A DNA stretch of 9,231 nucleotides from Candidatus Magasanikiibacteriota bacterium (lineage in GTDB: Bacteria > Patescibacteriota > Patescibacteriia > Magasanikbacterales > UBA10003), in NCBI GenBank assembly GCA_026396495.1, contig JAPLWR010000070.1, forward strand, positions 1 through 9,231, in the 5' to 3' direction. Each line of letters starts with the position of its first letter. Position 1 is the first letter of the stretch. Positions 1-4,576 of the stretch are shown one piece after another. Under the pieces are notes generated by a model, which did not search any database, was not told the origin of the DNA, and saw only the letters and a list, made by a program, of their open reading frames with translations. The position numbers were made by a program, and so were the translations under genes.

Positions 1-149
1 AATGTGCCAATAAAAAAATTAGGACGATTTTTATTATCGTTTAGAGCTGGCAAAATATTGTTGGCAACTTCTTCAACTTTGGCTAAATCAGTTGGCTCAA
101 TAACTTCTCCTTCAATAGGGTTTTCTTGAAGGTTTTTTTTAGGGGTCAT
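1..149 (-). CDS. Partial CDS, unidentified protein (N-terminal 49 residues)
   Basis: An open frame starts at ATG 149-147 on the minus strand and runs off the left edge without a stop. It begins MTPKKNLQENPIEGEVIEP and continues through a mixed acidic/hydrophobic stretch (ANNILPAL) to RPNFFIGT. No signal peptide or known motif is visible in these 49 residues, so I do not name a function. The last residues before the edge (PNFFIGT) could begin a membrane segment, but too little is present to say. It lies downstream of the HTH gene on the same strand, 62 bases after that gene's stop, and has its own well-spaced promoter. No SD sequence precedes the ATG; the leader is almost pure A/T. Confidence 0.6.
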   Translation of the reverse strand, partial: MTPKKNLQENPIEGEVIEPTDLAKVEEVANNILPALNDNKNRPNFFIGT

Positions 150-181
150 ATAGGTTAAAAATATTTTTATTTGTTATTCTT

Positions 182-210
182 ATTTTACCAAAAAACAAAC
201 AAACCGGCAA
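182..210 (-). promoter_or_regulatory. Sigma70-type promoter for the left-edge gene, overlapping a terminator
   Basis: Read on the minus strand, TTGCCG (210-205) is followed after exactly 17 bases by TAAAAT (187-182), with a TGG just before it that fits an extended -10. Transcription would start near 175, giving a leader of about 25 bases before the ATG at 149. The -35 hexamer is part of the stem of the upstream gene's terminator. The call rests on hexamer match and spacing only. Confidence 0.45.
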
Positions 211-229
211 TTTAATTGCCGGTTTGTTT
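191..229 (-). terminator. Rho-independent terminator of the HTH gene
   Basis: Bases 197-211 pair with 215-229 in a perfect 15-bp stem with a three-base loop. On the minus strand the stem is followed by a T-rich tract (TTTGTTTTTT). The HTH gene's stop codon (TAA, 214-212) is the loop itself and its last codons form one arm, so termination structure and coding end are merged. Read on the plus strand the stem is followed by only a few T residues, so the minus direction is favoured. Confidence 0.85.
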
Positions 230-553
230 TGGAACGTCATTTATATTTTTTGGATTGCTTTTTACCTCTTCTTTTTCTTCTTTCTTTTTGATGGTTCCAG
301 GATTTGGGGAGAAGAGAGGATTTTTGATTTTCCACTTATCCACAAATTGGCCAATGCCCTTTTGTTCAAACTTATTTTTGACCGTGGCTTTTTTTTGGGA
401 CCATTTTAAGAGACTTTCAAAATTTAACTGGTAACGGCCTCTAACCACTGCATAGATAATTTCTTGGTCTTTGATAGCACGTCTAATGGTCTGTGGATTA
501 ATGCCAAAAAGCCTGGCTGCTTCGGACACTGATAGTCTGATTATTTCACTCAT
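212..553 (-). CDS. Small helix-turn-helix DNA-binding protein (excisionase/MerR-like)
   Basis: This 113-residue protein has an N-terminal winged HTH-like segment at about residues 7-52. LSVSEAARLFGINPQTIRRA gives the two helices of an HTH of the MerR/excisionase (HTH_17-like) class, and VVRGRYQLNFESLLKW resembles the wing and following helix. The rest is a basic linker and a low-complexity Lys/Glu-rich tail (about 85-113) with no metal, ligand or catalytic motif. It therefore lacks the effector domain of full MerR regulators. The start at 553 is favoured because residue 1 directly precedes the domain and a strong promoter lies at the right distance. No SD is close to the ATG. It is divergent from the sigma-factor gene. 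A palindrome covers its promoter, so autorepression is likely but inferred. It could instead be a small architectural or mobile-element-derived factor. Confidence 0.8.
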   Translation of the reverse strand: MSEIIRLSVSEAARLFGINPQTIRRAIKDQEIIYAVVRGRYQLNFESLLKWSQKKATVKNKFEQKGIGQFVDKWKIKNPLFSPNPGTIKKKEEKEEVKSNPKNINDVPKQTGN

Positions 554-572
554 AAAAGATTAAAAATATATC

Positions 573-602
573 CTATTTGTATACACTATTGTATACAAAT
601 AG
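573..602. promoter_or_regulatory. Operator-like palindrome over the HTH-gene start site
   Basis: Bases 573-585 and 590-602 are perfect 13-base inverted arms around a CTAT spacer, with GTATAC in each arm. The site runs into the -10 box of the minus-strand HTH promoter (606-601) and covers its expected transcription start, the usual position for a repressor site. The central 22 bases differ from those of the palindrome at 701-724 at one position only. The binding protein is not shown; the adjacent HTH protein is the natural candidate. Confidence 0.65.
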
Positions 603-629
603 AGTAACACAAGTAGTAAAAAATGTCAA
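601..629 (-). promoter_or_regulatory. Strong sigma70-type promoter for the HTH gene
   Basis: On the minus strand a consensus TTGACA (629-624) is followed after 17 bases by TACTCT (606-601), preceded by TGT as in extended -10 promoters. Transcription would begin near 594, within the palindrome, leaving a leader of about 40 bases. Confidence 0.6.
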
Positions 630-648
630 GAAGGGGAGGGGTTAAAAA

Positions 649-714
649 ATGAGCTTAATTTTTTTTCTTATAATTTTATCGGCACCTGAAAAAGCCTCCA
701 GTTGTATACACTAG
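649..714 (+). CDS. Possible 21-residue hydrophobic small protein (speculative)
   Basis: ATG 649 opens a 21-codon frame ending at TAG 712-714. It encodes a short hydrophobic stretch (MSLIFFLIILSAP) followed by a polar tail with one Cys. A strong SD-like run containing GGAGG (about 632-640) lies nine bases upstream, which is striking because the clear genes here mostly lack an SD. Its stop codon is inside the palindrome at 701-724. I see no convincing plus-strand promoter for it, and a frame of this length easily arises by chance. It could be a small membrane peptide or nothing. Confidence 0.2.
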   Translation: MSLIFFLIILSAPEKASSCIH

Positions 715-724
715 TGTATACAAC
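701..724. promoter_or_regulatory. Second operator-like palindrome in the HTH/sigma intergenic region
   Basis: This is a perfect 24-base palindrome: bases 701-712 are the reverse complement of 713-724. It repeats the GTATACA...TGTATAC core of the site at 573-602. Its centre is 125 bp from that site, close to twelve helical turns, which would suit DNA looping between two bound dimers. It lies about 60 bases upstream of the -35 box of the sigma-gene promoter, so an upstream activator or looping role fits better than direct occlusion. I see nothing further in 725-784. Confidence 0.65.
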
Positions 725-784
725 CAGCCTATTTTTAGTACCCAGACCTTGCTTTGAAAATGATATTTTTGAGGGTGGTTTTCA

Positions 785-813
785 TTGCCTTTGTTTACTT
801 TTTTTGTTATACT
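785..813 (+). promoter_or_regulatory. Sigma70-type promoter for the ECF sigma operon
   Basis: TTGCCT (785-790), a 17-base spacer and TATACT (808-813) with an extended-10 TGT immediately before it. Predicted transcription starts near 820, giving a leader of about 65 bases to the ATG at 885. No ECF-type promoter motif is obvious here, so autoregulation by the encoded sigma factor is not supported by the sequence. Confidence 0.55.
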
Positions 814-833
814 GCTTTTCAAGTATTCTAAAT

Positions 834-856
834 AAGGGGAAGGGAAAATGGTGTAA
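834..856 (+). other. SD plus two-codon mini-ORF in the sigma-gene leader
   Basis: A purine-rich SD-like run (834-844) sits three bases before ATG GTG TAA (848-856), a minimal start-stop frame. It ends 28 bases before the sigma-factor ATG and is out of frame with it. Such minimal ORFs can hold a ribosome in the leader and modulate the downstream gene. Here this is only a possibility, since the sigma gene has no SD of its own. It may be coincidental. Confidence 0.3.
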
Positions 857-884
857 CATTTTCTTTTTAATTTCGTCTTATTAC

Positions 885-1472
885 ATGTCGATACAAACAG
901 ACGTACAAGAGAAGTGGTTGCTATATCAATTGAAAGTCAAAAAAGACCCGTTAGCCTACGGTAAACTTTATGATTTATACGCACCCAAGATTTATCGTTT
1001 TATCTATTTCAAAGTTTCTTCAGTGGCTGACGCAGAAGATTTAACTGCTGAAGTTTTTTTAAAAACTTGGGAACATATAAATAGTGGAAAGGAAGTAAAG
1101 AAGTTTGCGGGGCTATTGTATCGCGTAGCCAGAAATAAAGTAATAGATTTTTATCGTCATCGCCAAGTAGCAGGAGAGATCCCCATTGATGAATTAATGT
1201 TGAAGAAACTTTCTGATGAAGGTACGATGGTAAAAAATTTAGAAACACTGAACGAAGCTGAAACAGTTATAAAAAGTTTAAGAGTTTTGAAAGATGAATA
1301 TCGTGAAGTTTTGACCCTGCGTTTTGTAGATGAATTATCCCTGGGAGAGATTGCGGAAATTTTGGCCAAGTCCCAGGTCAACACCAGAGTGCTTTTGCAC
1401 CGGGCTCTCAACACTTTAAAAAAAGTGATGGAGGAAAAAAATACAAATCAAAATGTCAGCACTAAAAATTAA
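885..1472 (+). CDS. ECF-type RNA polymerase sigma factor (sigma-70 family)
   Basis: From ATG 885 the protein has 195 residues, the usual ECF size. Region 2 spans about residues 24-93. It includes the AYGKLYDLYAPKIYRF helix, the DAEDLTAEVFLKTWE segment typical of region 2.2, and LLYRVARNKVIDFYRHR for -10 recognition and melting. Region 4 spans about 128-181, with LKDEYREVLTLRFVDELS and an HTH (LGEIAEILAKSQVNTRVLLHRALNTLKK) that would read the -35. There is no region 1.1 or 3. The frame is open upstream to a TTG at 702, but those 61 codons cover the palindrome and promoter and match no sigma region, so 885 is preferred. No SD precedes it. Its 3' end overlaps the next gene by 20 bases, implying translational coupling with its probable membrane-bound regulator. 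Confidence 0.9.
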   Translation: MSIQTDVQEKWLLYQLKVKKDPLAYGKLYDLYAPKIYRFIYFKVSSVADAEDLTAEVFLKTWEHINSGKEVKKFAGLLYRVARNKVIDFYRHRQVAGEIPIDELMLKKLSDEGTMVKNLETLNEAETVIKSLRVLKDEYREVLTLRFVDELSLGEIAEILAKSQVNTRVLLHRALNTLKKVMEEKNTNQNVSTKN

Positions 1473-2685
1473 AATTCAAACTCTCAAGAATTTGCGCGCC
1501 CATGTGTCGCCCTCACCCGAATGGTTAAAGTCCAATCGGGCAACCTTGTTAATGCAAATTTCTAATACCTTGGAGAGTGCGGCTGTCCGAGAGGAAAAAT
1601 TTTCTTGGTGGAAATTTAATAGTGTTTGGAGTTTCTTAAATATTTTCTTACCTAAACAAATGGTGGGCTATGTCTTGCGTCCAGTTATGGCGGTCATGGC
1701 CATTTTTGGTTTGGTTTTTGGTGGTTGGACTGGCACTGTCAGCGCTTCCTTTAATAGTTTACCTGGCGATGTGTTGTACTCTGTAAAATTGGCTACAGAA
1801 AGTATGCAGACTTCCATTGCCTCCAAACCAGAAGAAATTAAATTGCGTATGGAGTTTGCCGGACGTCGTGCCGCAGAAGTTAAGAAGATTGTTAAGAGTG
1901 ATGTATCAAAAATTAAAAAAGAACAAAAAGTAGAAGAAGCTGTTAAACATTTAAAAAACGATTTAGAAATTGTAAAAGTAAATTTAGAGACAATTAAAAA
2001 TGAACCAATTACTGAAGGCTCTTCTCAGATAGTAGTGGATGTAGCTAAAGTAGTAGATCAAAAGTCAGCCGAGATTCAAAAAAGTTTGGAACAAACCAAT
2101 ACTGATGAAGCCTTGGTTGTAAAAAATGCTCCAGCCGTGGCGGCTGTAGTGCCAGCGTTGAATAGTAATGTGGTGTTGGTGGCTGATCAAGTAAAGCAAG
2201 CTGCAGCTGTGGCTCAGGAAACTGGTGTCAAAGCCATTGAAGTAATTGTAGAAAAACATCAAGCAGATAACTCTACTGTTTCTAAAGAAGAAGTAAAAAA
2301 TATTGTTGACACCAAATTAAAAGCAATTGAAGAAAAGATGGGTAGAATTGAAGACCAGATTAATACTATGGTTAGCACCTCCACTCTTCAAACATTAGAA
2401 ACAAAACAAGAACAAGCTAAGTTGGTAGAGCCAGTAAAGGTGACTACTGAGGCGGCCAAAGTTACCTTAACTGCAGCTAAAGATGAATTATCTAAAGATA
2501 ATTTGGATGCAGCTGTAGATAAAATGAAACAAAGTTCTGTGTTAAGTCAAGTGGCGGAAATAAAAGTTGATGCGACAAAAATTTTAGCAGTATCTGTGGA
2601 TCAAGTGGTGGCAACCAGCACCCCAACAGTTACTTCTAGTACTTCAACCGTGATCATTAAAACAACTACAACTACTACTAAGTAA
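1453..2685 (+). CDS. Membrane-anchored DUF5667-like protein, probable anti-sigma/sensor partner
   Basis: The protein has 410 residues. The cytoplasmic N-terminus (1-70) carries PSPEWLKSNRATLLMQI, like the short N-termini of sigma-associated membrane proteins. One transmembrane segment lies at about 75-97. Just outside it, SFNSLPGDVLYSVKLATES (99-117) matches the SLPGD-LYPVKL signature I associate with DUF5667. Residues 125-380 are charged, helix-forming, Lys/Glu/Ala/Val-rich sequence, probably coiled coil and extracytoplasmic. A Ser/Thr tail (388-409) ends the protein. It overlaps the sigma gene by 20 bases; a GGAGG (1430-1434) lies 18 bases upstream of ATG 1453, too far for an ideal SD. Pairing and topology suggest it sequesters the sigma factor and senses envelope state. 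No zinc-binding anti-sigma (HxxxCxxC) motif is present, so the anti-sigma role is inferred from context. Confidence 0.75.
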   Translation: MSALKIKIQTLKNLRAHVSPSPEWLKSNRATLLMQISNTLESAAVREEKFSWWKFNSVWSFLNIFLPKQMVGYVLRPVMAVMAIFGLVFGGWTGTVSASFNSLPGDVLYSVKLATESMQTSIASKPEEIKLRMEFAGRRAAEVKKIVKSDVSKIKKEQKVEEAVKHLKNDLEIVKVNLETIKNEPITEGSSQIVVDVAKVVDQKSAEIQKSLEQTNTDEALVVKNAPAVAAVVPALNSNVVLVADQVKQAAAVAQETGVKAIEVIVEKHQADNSTVSKEEVKNIVDTKLKAIEEKMGRIEDQINTMVSTSTLQTLETKQEQAKLVEPVKVTTEAAKVTLTAAKDELSKDNLDAAVDKMKQSSVLSQVAEIKVDATKILAVSVDQVVATSTPTVTSSTSTVIIKTTTTTTK

Positions 2686-2691
2686 AGCAAG

Positions 2692-2723
2692 AGAGCTGTG
2701 AAGCTTTAAGGCTTTACAGCTCT
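2692..2723. other. Long hairpin just after the sigma/DUF5667 operon
   Basis: Bases 2692-2704 pair with 2711-2723 (13 bp, one G-U) around a six-base loop, starting seven bases after the operon's stop codon. It sits where a terminator belongs but lacks a following T tract (the next bases are AGGGCTTT). It may instead slow polymerase or protect the 3' end of the transcript. Partial read-through into the downstream surface-protein gene is therefore possible. Confidence 0.5.
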
Positions 2724-2734
2724 AGGGCTTTAGA

Positions 2735-2778
2735 CCGCCTTCCTCCATTCGCCGATTGGCGAAGACGGAATAGGCAGG
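2735..2778. repeat. REP-like GC-rich imperfect hairpin
   Basis: This 44-base element folds end to end. TTCGCC (2748-2753) pairs with GGCGAA (2758-2763) around a GATT loop, and the outer arms CCGCCTTCC (2735-2743) and GGAATAGGCAGG (2767-2778) pair with small bulges. It is much richer in G+C than its surroundings and is not coding. This is the look of a REP/BIME-type interspersed repeat or small MITE remnant. No second copy occurs in the window, so the repeat status is unproven. Confidence 0.4.
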
Positions 2779-2803
2779 CCTTAGAAAGAGTTTAATTATC
2801 AAG

Positions 2804-2938
2804 CTTTGTTCATCGGACTCATTTAGAGCAATGAACAAAGGGCAGACAACCAAAGGTTGACCTAGCCGAAAGGCGAGGGGTATCTGCTTAAATAAAAATT
2901 TGCGTGTCTAAATCTGTGCAAACAGACATGGCCCGCAA
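2804..2938 (+). ncRNA. Candidate structured leader RNA upstream of the surface-protein gene
   Basis: Consecutive helices are visible. P1 is a perfect 10-bp stem (2804-2813 with 2831-2840) whose 17-base loop contains a further CTC/GAG pairing. Immediately after it, GCAGA (2842-2846) pairs with TCTGC (2883-2887). This encloses two hairpins, CAACC-AAA-GGTTG (2847-2859) and a CCT/AGG plus GCC-GAAA-GGC stem capped by a GNRA tetraloop (2861-2878), forming a three-way junction. After an A-rich linker, TTGCG (2900-2904) pairs with CGCAA (2934-2938) around TCTGT-GCAA-ACAGA, another GNRA-capped stem (2913-2926). TGTC (2905-2908) could alternatively pair with GACA (2925-2928), giving a possible switch. 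It ends 18 bases before the start codon at 2957. I could not match it to any riboswitch or ribozyme consensus I know. Strand is inferred from the downstream gene. Confidence 0.5.
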
Positions 2939-2956
2939 GAAAGAATTAATTTTATT

Positions 2957-4576
2957 ATGACCGATGTATTAAAAATGGGTAAGAAAGTTCTTACCATCGG
3001 CGTAGTTGCTACCACAATTTTGTGGTCTTTGGGCGTTGCTGCTTTCGTAGCTCCTCTCATTGCTCAGGCTGAAACCACAGTCACTTTGACTGCCGGTGAT
3101 GTCATCAAAGGGGCTTCTACAAAGAATGTTTTCTACTACGCTGTTGATGGAAAGCGTTATACCTTTCCTACACAAGATGTAGCTTTTTCTTGGATCAAAG
3201 ACTGGTCAACAGTGAAAACTATTTCTGATTCTCAGATTAGTGGTATCACTATTGGTGGTACTATTGCTTATAGACCAGGTACTCAATTAGTTAAAGTTCA
3301 AAGCGATGCCAAAGTGTATGCCGTCGAACCTGGTGGTGTACTCCGTTGGATCGAATCTGACACAATTGCGAAAGCTCTTTGGGGTACAAATTGGACCTCA
3401 TTACTTCGTGATGTTGACCCAACAATTTTCCCTTATGTTTACACAGTTAGTGCTTCTTCAGTAAATACTGCCACCTATCCAGTTGGCTCTTTAGTGAAGA
3501 TGGGTGCCGATTATTATTTGATCGGTACTGGCATGACCAAAAGATTAGTGACTGCTGCTGGTTTGACAGCTAATAACTACCAAACCAAATTTGCTGCTGT
3601 TGCTACTGATTTGTCTGCTTATACTACTGGTACTGGAATTACTGCCAATGAAGCTGCTTTAACAACAATCTATGGTGCTGTTGTTACTGGTGGTGTTGTC
3701 GTGGTTCCAGCCGGAACTGGCGTAACAGTAAGCTTAGCTTCTGATACCCCAGCTGCCGCTACTGTCGTTACTGATAGTGGAACTGGCGTTGGCGCTCAAG
3801 CATTAATCCCAGCTTTGAAGTTAAATTTCACAGCTTCCAATGACGGCGACGTTGTTGTAAAGAGCGTGAAATTGACTCGTGGTGGTATTTCTGCCGACAC
3901 TGATGTCCCTAATATGTATTTATATGATGGAGACACTCAGTTAGCTAACACCCCTTCAGTTTCTGTTAAAACTTTCACTTTCTTAAACAGCGCTGGTTTG
4001 TTTACTGTTGCCAAAGGCACTACTAAAACCATCACTGTTAAATTTGACTTAGCTAATGCTGCTGGTGCCGGTAAGACTATTAGTTTTGCCGTGGCTGCTG
4101 TTGGTGACGTTGTTACCAATAGTGCTGCTGTCAATGGCACTTTCCCTGTCACTGGCAATATCTATACAGTTGCTTCAGTTACTGATCTTGGTAAATTTAC
4201 CTTGACTTCAGTTTCCCCAAGCGCTGCTTCCAATGTGGATCCAGGTCAAAATTCTTATGAAATCTGGCGCTTCACCACTGTTGCCCAGAATCAAGATGTA
4301 GAATTACGTTCAGTGAAATTCACAATCGTTGGTTCAGTTAATGCCACCGATTTGAAGAACATTGCTTTGTGGGATGGCGGAACTCAAATTGGTTCAACTG
4401 TTGCTGCTTTAGCTGCAGATAAAACCGTTACTTTGAATTTTGCTACTCCTTACGTAATTGCTAAAGGTGTTACCAGAACACTCAGCTTACGTGCTGACAT
4501 TGTTGGTGGTTCAACCAGAACTTTCTATTTCTCAACGCTGTTAGTTACACTGTTTCTTCTGGATCTCTTAACATGA
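2957..4576 (+). CDS. S-layer-like secreted surface protein, N-terminal part (frameshifted)
   Basis: This part (539 residues) starts with a signal peptide: KMGKK, a hydrophobic core, and an AQA cleavage site after residue 38. Residues 48-142 and 178-209 contain three related motifs (DVIKGAS..VFYYAVDGKRY; TQLVKVQSDAKVYAVEPGGVLRW; SLVKMGADYYLIGTGMTKRL). This N-terminal module resembles that of large surface proteins in Patescibacteria. From about 254 on, beta-sandwich repeats of roughly 130-150 residues begin, with recurring YDGDTQLA / WDGGTQIGS and VAKGTTKTITVKFDL / IAKGVTRTLSLRADI motifs. After RTFYFS (521-526) the sequence turns into unrelated LVTLFLLDLLT and stops; the expected continuation lies in another frame. 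A start at residue 7 (2975) is possible. The gene is visibly less AT-rich than its neighbours, consistent with high expression. It likely forms or decorates the outer surface layer. Confidence 0.8.
   Translation: MTDVLKMGKKVLTIGVVATTILWSLGVAAFVAPLIAQAETTVTLTAGDVIKGASTKNVFYYAVDGKRYTFPTQDVAFSWIKDWSTVKTISDSQISGITIGGTIAYRPGTQLVKVQSDAKVYAVEPGGVLRWIESDTIAKALWGTNWTSLLRDVDPTIFPYVYTVSASSVNTATYPVGSLVKMGADYYLIGTGMTKRLVTAAGLTANNYQTKFAAVATDLSAYTTGTGITANEAALTTIYGAVVTGGVVVVPAGTGVTVSLASDTPAAATVVTDSGTGVGAQALIPALKLNFTASNDGDVVVKSVKLTRGGISADTDVPNMYLYDGDTQLANTPSVSVKTFTFLNSAGLFTVAKGTTKTITVKFDLANAAGAGKTISFAVAAVGDVVTNSAAVNGTFPVTGNIYTVASVTDLGKFTLTSVSPSAASNVDPGQNSYEIWRFTTVAQNQDVELRSVKFTIVGSVNATDLKNIALWDGGTQIGSTVAALAADKTVTLNFATPYVIAKGVTRTLSLRADIVGGSTRTFYFSTLLVTLFLLDLLT
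4532..4536 (+). other. Apparent single-base frameshift splitting the surface-protein gene
   Basis: Frame 1 reads FYFS up to TCA 4532-4534. The repeat pattern then continues in another frame from AAC 4534 (NAVSYTVSSGSLNM) into the downstream ORF. Adding one A at the CAAC would restore a single 1,219-residue protein. There is no X-XXY-YYZ slippery heptamer, so an assembly error or a real deletion is likelier than programmed frameshifting. Confidence 0.8.

Noticed and set aside
702..884. Sigma-factor frame extended to a TTG start at 702
   Set aside because: The extra 61 codons run through the palindrome and the promoter and show no sigma-factor sequence; ATG 885 gives a normal-length ECF protein.
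2662..2682. ACT/ACA microsatellite at the end of the DUF5667-like gene as a phase-variable tract
   Set aside because: It is short and imperfect and encodes a Thr tail; nothing suggests switching.
2841..2887. Known riboswitch classes (c-di-GMP, c-di-AMP, TPP, cobalamin, purine and others) or SRP RNA
   Set aside because: The conserved core bases of these families, as I know them, are absent despite the junction-like fold and GNRA loop.
4529..4540. Programmed -1 frameshifting in the surface-protein gene
   Set aside because: No slippery heptamer is present at the junction and no clear downstream stimulator stem was seen; a missing base explains it better.
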